DNA of 64,000 nucleotides from the NCBI RefSeq assembly GCF_003590835.1, contig NZ_QYUQ01000002.1, positions 3,472,001 to 3,536,000 on the forward strand. Direction: 5' to 3'. The stretch comes from Noviherbaspirillum sedimenti (GTDB lineage: Bacteria > Pseudomonadota > Gammaproteobacteria > Burkholderiales > Burkholderiaceae_D). The notes below the pieces were generated by a model. It ran no database searches. It was not told where the DNA came from and worked only from the letters and a program-made list of their open reading frames with translations. Made by a program: the position numbers and the translations under genes. This document shows, one piece after another, positions 54,736 to 64,000 of this stretch (the stretch's first letter is position 1; each line of letters opens with the position of its first letter).

Positions 54736-55494
54736 ATGAAATCTGTCGCGCCAGGCACTGTCATTTTCCACCGCCATCGAGGCTATGGCGTGATCACGGC
54801 CGTCAATTTGCTGACCGGCTGGATTTCCGCGCGTTTCGGCAGTGAGGTGCGCACCCTGGACCTGAACCTGGGCTCGGACGAGGTGCAGCACGCCGACGGC
54901 GAACCGATCCTGTTTCGCCGTCGTTCGCCCGACCGCATGCCGCATGCGCGCCTGATGGCGCTGGTGCGCGAACTGCACCGCGCCGGTTACCAGCGCCTGT
55001 ACCTGTACAGCTGGCCGCGCCCGTCCGGCCTGCACTGGCGCTGGCACCTGTTTACCGGCCAGCGCAACTGGATGGAGCGTCCCTGGCGCGAAGGCTGGTA
55101 CGGCTCGGGCTCGGACTACAATTTCAACCCGGTGCTGGGTTGGGGCGATGCGCCGGGCGAGGCCACCGAACAACTGGTGCGCACGCTGGCGAAATTCGAT
55201 CCGCAGGGCCTGGCGCAGGCGCTCGGCCGCGACGACGACCATAGCGAATGGTTCGAACGCGTCTGTGCCGCACTTTTGCCCGACTACGCCTTCACGCTCG
55301 GCTGGGATCGCCGCGACGGCGCGGTACCCGCGACCCTGCCGGTGATTGCGGTGCGGCGCGGCGTGCCCGCGTACGATGGCCCGGCCTTGCCGTGGCCGCC
55401 GGGCTGGGCGCGTCTGTGGTCCGGTGCCGGCGTGGCCGGCAGTACCAGGTTCAGCGGGCTGCCGGTGCGGACGCCGTTCGATACGGCGCCCTGA
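54736..55494 (+). CDS. Uncharacterised protein with CarD/TRCF-like N-terminal segment
   Basis: A 252-residue soluble protein. I start it at 54736 (MKSVAPGTVIFHRHRGYG); an ATG at 54541 would add 65 residues of non-coding appearance. The first 45 residues (PGTVIFHRHRGYGVITAVNL) recall the RNA-polymerase-interacting domain of CarD and Mfd, but the length and the rest do not match. The middle has aromatic-rich YLYSWPRPSGLHWRWHLFTGQRNWMERPW. I do not recognise a catalytic motif. It may be a family restricted to Oxalobacteraceae-like bacteria. Confidence 0.65.
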   Translation: MKSVAPGTVIFHRHRGYGVITAVNLLTGWISARFGSEVRTLDLNLGSDEVQHADGEPILFRRRSPDRMPHARLMALVRELHRAGYQRLYLYSWPRPSGLHWRWHLFTGQRNWMERPWREGWYGSGSDYNFNPVLGWGDAPGEATEQLVRTLAKFDPQGLAQALGRDDDHSEWFERVCAALLPDYAFTLGWDRRDGAVPATLPVIAVRRGVPAYDGPALPWPPGWARLWSGAGVAGSTRFSGLPVRTPFDTAP

Positions 55495-55649
55495 TCTATC
55501 TATGCGCGGTCTGGCCGCTTTGCAGCACGGCACCGTCAATTTTCGAGCATTGCCATGAATCCAGAAATGATAAAAAAAGGCAATTTTCGCTGCAATTTAA
55601 CAAAAGTTATCGAATTTTCGTAACAAAATAACGCATATAAAAAAAATAT

Positions 55650-55680
55650 AAATAGTTGACTACAAAATTCAACTATTTTT
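55650..55680 (+). terminator. Hairpin with T-tract
   Basis: AAATAGTTGA (55650-55659) pairs with TCAACTATTT (55669-55678), then further T residues. The stem is A+T-rich, so it is either a weak terminator for the preceding gene or an operator. Confidence 0.45.
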
Positions 55681-55725
55681 CGCTGACATTCCTACAATTT
55701 TTGGTTTAAAGCATTGAGGCCGACT

Positions 55726-55757
55726 ATAGGGGGGGTGTACAATCCCCCCCTATTTTC
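55726..55757 (+). terminator. G7/C7 hairpin upstream of pckG
   Basis: ATAGGGGGGG (55726-55735) pairs with CCCCCCCTAT (55744-55753) around an 8-base loop and is followed by TTTC. It is a strong stem with a short T-tract 240 bp before pckG; it could terminate upstream transcription or act in the pckG leader. Confidence 0.5.
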
Positions 55758-55996
55758 CGCAGCCACCCTGCGGGAAGCAGTCCATCACGCCCCCACCATG
55801 GCGCACGGAATCCGGATGGCATGCCAGAAGCGCAGCGTCCCTAGCCGGTGCACATGTGAATTGAGGGCAGCGCGGCCGCAAAATGGCCGCCTTTCGACAA
55901 GACCGCCGTTTCGTCAGCGATGCCGCTGGCCATATCTCAACGACGATCCTGCCGTGCCGGGACAAGACAGAATTCTTTATTGGCATTGGAGGTAGC

Positions 55997-57853
55997 ATGA
56001 ATCAACCCCTTATGGGCGGCGTCACCGCAGTCAACGCGCCAGCATTCGTTAAACAGCAGAAGCTGATCAACTGGGTGGCCGAAGTTGCGGCGCTCACCAA
56101 GCCGGAACGCATCTACTGGTGCGACGGCTCCCAGGAAGAGTATGACCGCCTGTGCGCCGAAATGGTCGCCGCCGGCACCCTGAAAAAGCTCAACCAGGAA
56201 AAGCGTCCTGACAGCTACCTGGCCTGCTCCGACCCGTCCGACGTGGCGCGCGTCGAAGACCGCACCTTTATTTGTTCGGCCAAAGAGGAAGACGCGGGTC
56301 CGACCAACAACTGGATGGCCCCGGCTGCAATGCGCACGACCCTGAACGGCCTGTTCGACGGCTGCATGCAGGGCCGCACCCTGTACGTGGTGCCGTTCTC
56401 GATGGGCCCGCTGGGTTCGCCGATCGCCCACATCGGCATCGAACTGTCCGACTCGCCCTACGTCGCCGTCAACATGCGCATCATGACCCGCATGGGCAAG
56501 GCCGTGTATGACGTGCTGGGCAGCGATGGCGAATTCGTGCCGGCCATTCACACCGTCGGCGCGCCGCTGGCCGCTGGCCAGCAGGACGTGGCCTGGCCGT
56601 GCAACGCCACCAAGTACATCGTGCATTTCCCGGAAACCCGCGAAATCTGGTCCTACGGCTCCGGCTACGGCGGCAACGCCCTGCTGGGCAAGAAGTGCTT
56701 CGCGCTGCGCATCGCTTCGACCATGGGCCGCGACCAGGGCTGGCTGGCCGAACACATGTTGATCCTCGGCGTCGAATCGCCGGAAGGCAAGAAGCACTAC
56801 GTGGCTGCCGCATTCCCGTCGGCCTGCGGCAAGACCAACTTCGCCATGCTGATTCCGCCGAAAGCCTTCAACGGCTGGAAAGTCACCACCATCGGCGACG
56901 ACATCGCCTGGATCAAGCCGGGCCAGGATGGCCGCCTGTACGCGATCAACCCGGAAGCCGGCTACTTCGGCGTCGCTCCCGGCACGAACACCGCGACCAA
57001 CTCCAATTGCATGGCCTCGCTGACCGCCAACACCATCTTCACCAACGTCGCGCTGACCGACGATGGCGATGTCTGGTGGGAAGGCATGACCAAGGAAGCC
57101 CCGGCCCACGTGATCGACTGGCAGGGCAAGGACTGGACCCCGCAAATCGCCAAGGAAACCGGCCGCAAGGCGGCGCACCCGAATGCCCGCTTCACCGTCG
57201 CTGCCACGCAAAACCCGGTGATCGACCCGGCCTGGGACGATCCCGCCGGCGTGCCGATCTCGGCCTTCATCTTCGGCGGCCGCCGCTCCACCACGGTGCC
57301 GCTGGTGACCGAAGCGCGCAACTGGATCGAAGGCGTCTACATGGCTGCCACCATGGGTTCGGAAACCACCGCTGCGGCCGCCGGCCAGCAGGGCGTGGTG
57401 CGCCGCGACCCGTTCGCCATGCTGCCGTTCATGGGCTACAACATGAGCGACTACTTCCAGCACTGGCTGGACATGGGCAAGAAGATCGAAGCCTCCGGCG
57501 CCACCCTGCCAAGCATTTATTGCGTCAACTGGTTCCGCACCGATGAAAACGGCAAGTTCGTCTGGCCTGGTTTCGGCGACAACATGCGCGTGCTGAAGTG
57601 GATGCTGGACCGCATCGAAGGTCAGGCTGGCGGCGTCGAAAACATTTTCGGCGTGACGCCCGAGTACGGCGACCTGAAGTGGGATGGTCTCGACTTTAGC
57701 CAGGAACAATTCAACACCATCACGTCGATCGACAAGGACGCCTGGCAAGCAGAACTGCAGCTGCACGCCGAACTGTTCGAGAAACTGAAGTACCACCTGC
57801 CGGCTGAGCTGGAAGCAACCAAGGCAGCATTGGAAAAGCGTCTGGCAGCCTGA
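55997..57853 (+). CDS. pckG: Phosphoenolpyruvate carboxykinase (GTP)
   Basis: A 618-residue enzyme converting oxaloacetate and GTP to phosphoenolpyruvate, the first step of gluconeogenesis from TCA intermediates. The start at 55997 ([17 protein letters not shown]) has GGAGG six bases upstream; the ATG at 55883 lies in untranslated leader. The kinase-1a P-loop is [13 protein letters not shown] with the reactive cysteine, and kinase-2 and GTP-binding areas appear as [10 protein letters not shown] and [12 protein letters not shown]. This is the GTP form, not the ATP (pckA) form. A strong bidirectional terminator follows. Confidence 0.97.
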   Translation: MNQPLMGGVTAVNAPAFVKQQKLINWVAEVAALTKPERIYWCDGSQEEYDRLCAEMVAAGTLKKLNQEKRPDSYLACSDPSDVARVEDRTFICSAKEEDAGPTNNWMAPAAMRTTLNGLFDGCMQGRTLYVVPFSMGPLGSPIAHIGIELSDSPYVAVNMRIMTRMGKAVYDVLGSDGEFVPAIHTVGAPLAAGQQDVAWPCNATKYIVHFPETREIWSYGSGYGGNALLGKKCFALRIASTMGRDQGWLAEHMLILGVESPEGKKHYVAAAFPSACGKTNFAMLIPPKAFNGWKVTTIGDDIAWIKPGQDGRLYAINPEAGYFGVAPGTNTATNSNCMASLTANTIFTNVALTDDGDVWWEGMTKEAPAHVIDWQGKDWTPQIAKETGRKAAHPNARFTVAATQNPVIDPAWDDPAGVPISAFIFGGRRSTTVPLVTEARNWIEGVYMAATMGSETTAAAAGQQGVVRRDPFAMLPFMGYNMSDYFQHWLDMGKKIEASGATLPSIYCVNWFRTDENGKFVWPGFGDNMRVLKWMLDRIEGQAGGVENIFGVTPEYGDLKWDGLDFSQEQFNTITSIDKDAWQAELQLHAELFEKLKYHLPAELEATKAALEKRLAA

Positions 57854-57882
57854 TCGCAGCGCACTAGCCACACTCGCCATTA

Positions 57883-57919
57883 AAAAAGCGCGAACCGGAG
57901 TATCCGGTTCGCGCTTTTT
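57883..57919. terminator. Strong bidirectional terminator between pckG and the cyclase gene
   Basis: A 16-bp perfect stem (57883-57898 with 57904-57919; core GCGCGAACCGG) around the loop AGTAT has A5 before it and T5 after it, so it can work in both directions. Confidence 0.92.
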
Positions 57920-57949
57920 GCTTTTGGCGCGATCGCTGGCGATGTGCTC

Positions 57950-59104
57950 CTAATGGAGTGCCATGATGACGCCCGCTTCCTCGGTGTCGTCGATTGCCTG
58001 TTTCACGCAATTGCGCCCGCCTTTCTTGGCGGCGTATAGCGCCTGGTCTGCGCGGTTGATCAAATTACTGATCGTCTCGCCAGGCTGATATTGGGCGACG
58101 CCAATGGAGGCCGTGACTTTTCGATTAACCAGGGGGAATGCTTGTTCTTCAATGCCTGTACGGATGCGTTCGAGAATACTGCTGGCCAATGCGATCTCGG
58201 CATCCACGATTAACAAGGCAAACTCTTCCCCGCCGTAACGGCCGAAATAATCCGATTTCCGCACTTCCTTTTGGACGCATTCGGCGAATGTACGCAACAC
58301 CTTGTCGCCTGCAGAATGACCATGGAGATCGTTGATCGCCTTGAAAAAATCCAGGTCAAAAAGTGCCAGGCAAAACGGCTGTGCTTCGCGGTCGACACGC
58401 GCCTGTTCACGGCGCAAGGCATCCAGGAAACAGCGCCGGTTGGCGATGCCGGTCAGTTCGTCGTGTGACGCCAGGTGCTCGATGGTTGCGAGCGCCGTTT
58501 CCAATTCCTTGTTTTTATGCCGCAAGGCGCTTCGGATATTGCTGATATAGGCGCCAATCAAGGCAAACCAGGGCAGCACCATCGCCAGCAGCACCCACTG
58601 CAACAGCTCGATTTTTACATTAATCGATTGCGGCTGATTATAGGCAAGCAAGGCAATGACAAGCGCGTAGCTCAGCAGCGTGAAAAGAGCGGCGCCGACG
58701 AACTGCGCGAGCCGCAAGCGAAAAATGCCGAACACGAAAATAATCATGAACAGCACCAGTACTGCACCGCGTACCTGATCGATAAAATACAGCACGAACA
58801 TCATCCACAGAATGCTGTTGATGATCTGCACCATCGTCATGCTGGGATCGGCAAGGCGGCGGTTCCAGCCCGTGCAGATCGCCGCATAAAACAAGGCATG
58901 AATGATAAAGGCCAGCGTCAGAAAGCCTGTCAAGCTGGCAACTGACATGCGGAACAAGCCGATATGCGTGCAATACAGGGTAAAGCTGCTGACCGTCAGG
59001 GCAGATACCGACGACATTAACGTATGGCGTGCGCGTGTTGCCTGGGCAGGGTCGTCTTTGGGAAAGCGGAATAATGCAGGGAAAAAATGCATGGATAGAG
59101 GCAT
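57950..59104 (-). CDS. Membrane-anchored diguanylate cyclase (GGDEF domain)
   Basis: An enzyme of about 384 residues making c-di-GMP from two GTP. The N-terminal 190 residues hold five or six membrane helices of a MASE-like sensor (VSSFTLYCTHIGLFRMSV, AFIIHALFYAAICTGW, AVLVLFMIIFVFGIFRL, ALVIALLAYN, LQWVLLAMVLPWFALIGAYI). After a short coiled coil, the GGDEF domain has LTGIANRRCF, FDLDFFKAINDLHGHSAGD, the active-site GGEEF, and an RxxD inhibitory site in RKSDYFGRYGGEEF, five residues before it. So it is probably active and product-inhibited. The start at 59104 is a best guess; 59173 and 59092 are alternatives. Confidence 0.9.
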   Translation of the reverse strand: MPLSMHFFPALFRFPKDDPAQATRARHTLMSSVSALTVSSFTLYCTHIGLFRMSVASLTGFLTLAFIIHALFYAAICTGWNRRLADPSMTMVQIINSILWMMFVLYFIDQVRGAVLVLFMIIFVFGIFRLRLAQFVGAALFTLLSYALVIALLAYNQPQSINVKIELLQWVLLAMVLPWFALIGAYISNIRSALRHKNKELETALATIEHLASHDELTGIANRRCFLDALRREQARVDREAQPFCLALFDLDFFKAINDLHGHSAGDKVLRTFAECVQKEVRKSDYFGRYGGEEFALLIVDAEIALASSILERIRTGIEEQAFPLVNRKVTASIGVAQYQPGETISNLINRADQALYAAKKGGRNCVKQAIDDTEEAGVIMALH

Positions 59105-59202
59105 CCGTTGCAAAAGTAGTATTGCATTAGAGTAACACACGTTGTCCGCTTGTCGAAACCAATGGTTAAGCATGTGTCGTGCCGAAAATCACGGAGATAG
59201 GG

Positions 59203-59667
59203 CTACAGAAGCGGCAGGCTGGCGGCTGGCTTGATTTCTTCCAGGCAGACGGTGGAGCGCACGCCGGCCACGCCCGGCACCTGCATCAGGCGATCGGTCA
59301 GGAAGTTCGACAGCGATTTCAGATCGGCCGCCACCACTTTCAGCAGATAGTCGAAGTCGCCGGAAATCGTGTAGCACTCGATGATTTCCGGGAATTGGCG
59401 GATTGCCCGTTCCACCTCGCGCACCTGCTTGAACTGGTCACGGTGCAGGTTCAGGTTGACGAAAGCCACCACCCCGAGGCCGAGCGCCGCCGGATCGACC
59501 TGCGCCACATAGCCGCGGATGATGCCCGCGGTTTCCAGCCGGCGCACACGCCGATAGCACTGCGGCGGCGACAGGTTGGCCGCCGCCGACAGTTCGACAT
59601 TCGAGGCGCGCCCATTCCTTTGCAGGACCTCCAGCAGGATACTGTCGTAACGGTCGAGCTTTTCCAT
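59203..59667 (-). CDS. Lrp/AsnC family transcriptional regulator
   Basis: A 154-residue regulator. The start at 59667 (MEKLDRYDSILLEVLQRNG) has GGAG five bases upstream. Residues 1-60 form the HTH (ASNVELSAAANLSPPQCYRRVRRLETAGIIRGY), and the rest is the RAM effector-binding domain (VAFVNLNLHRDQ, ECYTISGDFDYLLKVVAADL). It is divergent from rocD with about 140 bp between, the standard layout of a regulator controlling its neighbours. The likely effector is arginine or ornithine, by context. Confidence 0.92.
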   Translation of the reverse strand: MEKLDRYDSILLEVLQRNGRASNVELSAAANLSPPQCYRRVRRLETAGIIRGYVAQVDPAALGLGVVAFVNLNLHRDQFKQVREVERAIRQFPEIIECYTISGDFDYLLKVVAADLKSLSNFLTDRLMQVPGVAGVRSTVCLEEIKPAASLPLL

Positions 59668-59806
59668 GGCATCTCCATCGATTTTGGCAAATTTCATGAA
59701 CGATTCTTTCATAAGTTGAGTAATTTATCGCGGAATATGCAAAATAATTTCCTGCTTCCACGCCTATCATGTAAGCGCTGGCCTGGGACAGGTCGAGGAG
59801 GGCATC

Positions 59807-61045
59807 ATGGACAAGCTGATCAAACTGGAACGGCAATACTGCGCGCGCAATTACCATCCCTTGCCGGTGGTCTTGCACAAGGGCCAGGGCGTCTGGCTGT
59901 GGGATGTCGACGGCAAGCGCTACCTGGACATGATGTCAGCGTATTCGGCTGTCAGCTTCGGTCACAGCCATCCGGCGCTGGTGGCGGCGCTGACCGAACA
60001 GGCGCAATTGCTGGCCGTGCCTTCACGCGCCTTTTACAGCGACCGCCTCGGCCCCTTCCTTGAACTGCTGTGTGAGACTACCGGCATGGCCAAGGCATTG
60101 CCCATGAATACCGGCGCCGAAGCGGTGGAAACCGCGCTCAAGGCGGCGCGCAAGTGGGGTTACAAGGTCAAGGGCATTCCCGATGGACGCGCCGAAATCG
60201 TTGTCTGCAAGGGCAATTTCGCCGGCCGCACCACCACCATCGTCGGTTTTTCATCCGAACCGCAGTACCGCGACGGTTTCGGGCCGTATGCGCCCGGCTT
60301 CGTGTCGGTGCCGTTTGGCGACGCCGCCGCGCTGGAAGCGGCGATCACGCCGCATACTGCCGCCTTCCTGGTCGAGCCGATCCAGGGCGAGGGTGGCATC
60401 ATCGTGCCGCCGGCCGGTTACCTGGCAGCATGCCGCGAGATCTGCTCGCGCCATGACGTGCTGCTGATTTGCGACGAGGTGCAGACCGGGCTCGGGCGCA
60501 CCGGGCATCTGCTGGCGTGCCAGCACGACGGCATCAAGCCGGACGGCCTGGTGCTGGGCAAGGCTCTGGGCGGCGGCCTGCTGCCGGTGTCGGCCTTCCT
60601 GGCACGGCACGATGTCATGAACGTGTTCAATCCGGGCGACCACGGCAGCACCTTTGGCGGCAATCCGCTGGCCGCTGCGGTCGGCACCGCGGCCTTGCGC
60701 CTGCTGCAGGAGGAAAGGCTGGCCGAGCGCGCCCGCGCGATGGGCTCGCGCCTGCTGGAAGGCTTGCGCGCGCTGCGCCATCCCGCCATCCGGGCGGTGC
60801 GCGGACGGGGCTTGCTGATCGGGCTGGAGCTGGATCCGGCGCTGCTGCCGGCGCGGCTGTTCTGCGAACGGCTGATGGTGGCCGGCATCCTGTCCAAGGA
60901 AACCCACGATACCGTGGTGCGCTTCGCACCACCCCTGGTCATCGGCCCGGAGGAAATCGACCTGGCGCTCGCCACCATCGGCAGCACCCTGGAAGCGGCG
61001 GCGCCGATGCAGGCGCCGCGCGCTGCCGACCACATGATCGTTTGA
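59807..61045 (+). CDS. rocD: Ornithine aminotransferase
   Basis: A 412-residue class III PLP aminotransferase turning ornithine and 2-oxoglutarate into glutamate-5-semialdehyde and glutamate. It has ARNYHPLPVVLHKGQGVWLWDVDGKRYLDMMSAYSAVS-type N-terminal signature (shown by ARNYHPLPVVL and DMMSAYSAVSFGH), LPMNTGAEAVETALK, ICDEVQTGLGRTG with the cofactor Asp, and the Schiff-base lysine in VLGKALGGG. These match RocD closely. It is 24 bp upstream of the arginine dihydrolase-like gene, which would supply its ornithine. Confidence 0.95.
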   Translation: MDKLIKLERQYCARNYHPLPVVLHKGQGVWLWDVDGKRYLDMMSAYSAVSFGHSHPALVAALTEQAQLLAVPSRAFYSDRLGPFLELLCETTGMAKALPMNTGAEAVETALKAARKWGYKVKGIPDGRAEIVVCKGNFAGRTTTIVGFSSEPQYRDGFGPYAPGFVSVPFGDAAALEAAITPHTAAFLVEPIQGEGGIIVPPAGYLAACREICSRHDVLLICDEVQTGLGRTGHLLACQHDGIKPDGLVLGKALGGGLLPVSAFLARHDVMNVFNPGDHGSTFGGNPLAAAVGTAALRLLQEERLAERARAMGSRLLEGLRALRHPAIRAVRGRGLLIGLELDPALLPARLFCERLMVAGILSKETHDTVVRFAPPLVIGPEEIDLALATIGSTLEAAAPMQAPRAADHMIV

Positions 61046-61069
61046 ACTTTGCTGACGAGAGGGAATTTC

Positions 61070-61909
61070 ATGCGCGACCGTTACCTGATGTGCAGCCCCG
61101 AGCATTTCGAGGTGCGCTATGTGATCAATCCCTGGATGCAGGGGAATGTCGCTTTGAGTCGCAATGACCTCGCCTGGCGCCAGTGGCATGGCCTGGCGGA
61201 GGCGATCGGCGCAGTCGCCGAGGTCGAACGCATCGCCGGCGAGCCCGGGGTGCCGGACATGGTGTTTACCGCCAACGCCGGACTGGTGCTGGGCAATACC
61301 TTCGTGCTGTCGCACTTCCGCCATGCCGAGCGTCAGCCGGAGGAGGCGCATTTCGAAAAATGGTTCCGCCAGCAGGGTTTCCAGGTTCAGCGGCTGGCGC
61401 CGCAGCTGGCCTTCGAGGGGGCCGGCGATGCCTTGCTCGACCGTGGCCAGGCGCTGCTGTGGCTCGGTCATGGCCACCGTTCCAGCGCAGAATGCGCGCC
61501 GGCCCTGGCCAGTTTGCTGGATATCGAGGTCGAGCCGTTACGGCTGGTCGATGCGCGTTTCTATCACCTGGATACCTGCCTGTGCCCGCTGGAAGGCGGC
61601 TATCTGCTGTATTATCCAGCGGCGTTCGACGCGGATTCGCAGGCGCGCATCGTCGCCCGCGTGCCGGCGGCGCGGCGCATTGCGGTGACTGACGCCGATG
61701 CCCTGGAATTTGCCTGCAATGCCGTCAATAGCGGTCACCACGTATTTCTCAACCGCGCCTCGGACGAGCTGGCGCGCAGTCTGGCGGCGCACGGTTTCAC
61801 GCTGCACCAGACGCCGCTGGGGGAATTCATGAAGGCGGGCGGCTCGGCCAAGTGCCTGACCCTGAAGCTGAATGAATTGCGCCGCCCGGCGGCACGGGCA
61901 GCGGCTTAG
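61070..61909 (+). CDS. Arginine dihydrolase-like (ArgZ/AgrE) amidinohydrolase-superfamily enzyme
   Basis: A 279-residue guanidino-modifying enzyme. Starting at 61070 (MRDRYLMCSPEHFEVRYV, GAGAGGG upstream), it has N20 in VINPWMQGN, N69 in FTANAG, E116 in FEGAGD, H166 in FYHLDTC and C262 in GGSAKC. As I recall, cyanobacterial ArgZ uses N22, N71, E118, H168 and C264; all fit with a constant offset of two. ArgZ turns arginine directly into ornithine, CO2 and two ammonia, without citrulline. With RocD next door this gives arginine to glutamate semialdehyde in two steps. It lacks the C-terminal ornithine cyclodeaminase-like domain of cyanobacterial AgrE. A dimethylargininase or arginine deiminase role is the alternative. 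Confidence 0.78.
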   Translation: MRDRYLMCSPEHFEVRYVINPWMQGNVALSRNDLAWRQWHGLAEAIGAVAEVERIAGEPGVPDMVFTANAGLVLGNTFVLSHFRHAERQPEEAHFEKWFRQQGFQVQRLAPQLAFEGAGDALLDRGQALLWLGHGHRSSAECAPALASLLDIEVEPLRLVDARFYHLDTCLCPLEGGYLLYYPAAFDADSQARIVARVPAARRIAVTDADALEFACNAVNSGHHVFLNRASDELARSLAAHGFTLHQTPLGEFMKAGGSAKCLTLKLNELRRPAARAAA

Positions 61910-62063
61910 GCGAGGCAGGGTGACAGTGCAGAAGGTATTGAGGGCAGGCAATGTTATTGACAATGTGAATATCACATATTAGTAAAAGAAATTGGCCTTA
62001 TCTTTGCGATACCCATACACTGCAGTTGTCTCCTCCATGTCTCCTCCTTTGATATGGATTCTG

Positions 62064-62090
62064 GCCCGCACAATTTGCGGGCTTTTTTTT
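62064..62090 (+). terminator. Intrinsic terminator after the rocD operon
   Basis: GCCCGCA (62064-62070) pairs with TGCGGGC (62076-62082), loop CAATT, followed by eight T residues. Confidence 0.88.
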
Positions 62091-62139
62091 GCCTTTTTTT
62101 CTGTTTCCGCGCCCCACAGCGCCAGGAACGCGCCACCGT

Positions 62140-62169
62140 CTTACATCAGGCCTTGTTCCGGCGTATAAT
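62140..62169 (+). promoter_or_regulatory. metH leader promoter
   Basis: A perfect -10 TATAAT (62164-62169) is preceded at 18 bases by CTTACA (62140-62145), matching TTGACA at four positions. Transcription would begin near 62176. Confidence 0.65.
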
Positions 62170-62174
62170 TTTTG

Positions 62175-62298
62175 TAGCGCCGATTTGATTAAGCCAGTCA
62201 AACCCAGCTTGCGGGCGCCGGGGTAGAGTCCCACTATAAATACTGCTAAAGCGGCCCAGGCATGAACCCGGACCCGCATTGCAGGCCGGGTTTTTTAT
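62175..62298 (+). ncRNA. Structured metH leader with competing terminator and antiterminator stems (riboswitch/attenuator candidate)
   Basis: A leader of about 124 nt. It can form a hairpin TTTGATT (62184-62190) with AGTCAAA (62196-62202), and GCGCC (62177-62181) with GGCGC (62214-62218). The 3' end is a terminator: AACCCGG (62265-62271) with CCGGGTT (62286-62292) then T-rich TTTTATTTT. Upstream TGCGGG-CG-CCGGG (62210-62222) is complementary to CCCGG-A-CCCGCA (62267-62278), which includes the terminator's 5' arm, so only one structure can form. This is the architecture of a riboswitch or attenuator. It lacks the GCCACTG box of cobalamin riboswitches and the conserved core of SAH riboswitches that I know. 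A trans-acting sRNA is the other option. Confidence 0.6.
62265..62298 (+). terminator. Leader terminator upstream of metH
   Basis: A 7-bp stem AACCCGG/CCGGGTT with a short inner extension, then TTTT and an A+T-rich run. It lies about 80 bp before the metH ATG and would block readthrough unless disrupted. Confidence 0.75.
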
Positions 62299-62378
62299 TT
62301 TATAATTTTATAAATTGTGGGAAAGAGTTTGCGAGGCGCCGCCGTGCGCCGAGTTACTCTGTCCCCAACTGACCAGAC

Positions 62379-64000
<1,622 letters not shown>

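Larger units (their letters stand above)
55495..55996. other. Region upstream of pckG with two inverted repeats
   Basis: About 500 bp. The first half is A+T-rich. Two perfect 10-bp inverted repeats are present (55650-55678 and 55726-55753), listed separately. The pckG promoter must lie here or between them; the hexamers are not obvious. Confidence 0.45.
61910..62378. other. Region between the arginine genes and metH
   Basis: About 470 bp. It holds the terminator of the rocD operon (62064-62090), then the promoter and structured leader of metH (62140-62298), all listed separately. The remaining 80 bp before metH is A+T-rich then GC-rich and shows no clear ribosome binding site. Confidence 0.6.

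Noticed and set aside
55720..55735. A CGACTATAGGG-like string resembling part of a phage T7 promoter
   Set aside because: Only the last part of the consensus is present and there is no phage gene in the window; it is part of the G7/C7 hairpin.
55937..57880. A 647-codon minus-strand frame across pckG
   Set aside because: It is antisense to a certain gene, composition dominated by Gly/Ala/Arg/His/Val; no motif.
61998..62279. A 93-codon minus-strand frame over the metH leader
   Set aside because: It reads through the terminator and leader in reverse, with no ribosome binding site or family.
62175..62298. Cobalamin or SAH riboswitch for the metH leader
   Set aside because: The GCCACTG box of cobalamin riboswitches and the SAH core I know are absent, so I list it as unclassified.

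Overview
The window is chromosomal DNA from a betaproteobacterium, most likely of the order Burkholderiales and close to Oxalobacteraceae (Herbaspirillum/Herminiimonas type). This rests on the gene order gyrB-dnaN-dnaA / rpmH-rnpA-yidD-yidC-mnmE, a 463-residue DnaA, an 834-residue GyrB, GTP-type PEP carboxykinase and the look of the proteins. I could run no database search, so the taxon is inferred. I saw no rRNA, tRNA, CRISPR array or intact insertion sequence.

Region 1 (1-15.1 kb, all leftward) is a tightly packed O-antigen/exopolysaccharide operon of visibly lower GC than the right half. It holds Wzz, a small unknown ORF, a DegT aminotransferase, WbqC, two tandem glycosidase-like beta-propeller proteins, a GNAT acetyltransferase, a methyltransferase, Wzx, a GT2, a Wzy-like polymerase, an epimerase, two GT4 enzymes, an RmlD-like reductase and a 5-inverting UDP-GlcNAc 4,6-dehydratase cut by the window edge. 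It probably builds a glycan with an N-acetylated 6-deoxy-L-sugar and an acylated or methylated amino sugar.

Region 2 (15.4-18.1 kb) holds a DUF6394-type membrane protein with a two-RCK potassium channel, and a small lipoprotein. Region 3 (18.5-26 kb) is an acyl-CoA catabolic island: a TetR regulator, a divergent pair of operons (enoyl-CoA hydratase plus acyl-CoA ligase leftward; enoyl-CoA hydratase plus isovaleryl-CoA dehydrogenase-like enzyme rightward), a dehydrogenase remnant and an orphan periplasmic binding protein. Related palindromes lie upstream of the TetR gene and in the divergent and binding-protein promoters, suggesting one regulon. Region 4 (26-33.3 kb) is ordinary chromosome: TPMT-type methyltransferase, HAD phosphatase, MarR with MFS transporter, zinc alcohol dehydrogenase, YihY, DUF504 and ribonuclease Z. 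Region 5 (33.3-37.9 kb) has a decayed nuclease-like gene, a Crp/Fnr regulator, and a second orphan binding protein followed by a second acyl-CoA ligase.

Region 6 (38.1-47.9 kb) is the replication-origin neighbourhood. Region 7 (47.9-61.9 kb) carries a TPR protein, a truncated response-regulator start, a CAP-domain lipoprotein, a short asparaginase, a soluble double-Cache/CheW protein, a protein with a CarD-like N-terminus, pckG, a diguanylate cyclase, and an Lrp-rocD-arginine dihydrolase arginine-degradation unit. Region 8 (62.1-64 kb) is metH, cut by the window edge and preceded by a structured leader in which a terminator stem and a competing upstream pairing exclude each other.

The most interesting items are the metH leader (a possible unclassified riboswitch or attenuator), the arginine dihydrolase-RocD unit, the TetR operator family with a C8A8 slippage tract inside the regulator, the duplicated beta-propeller pair in the glycan operon, and the soluble duplicated Cache-CheW protein.
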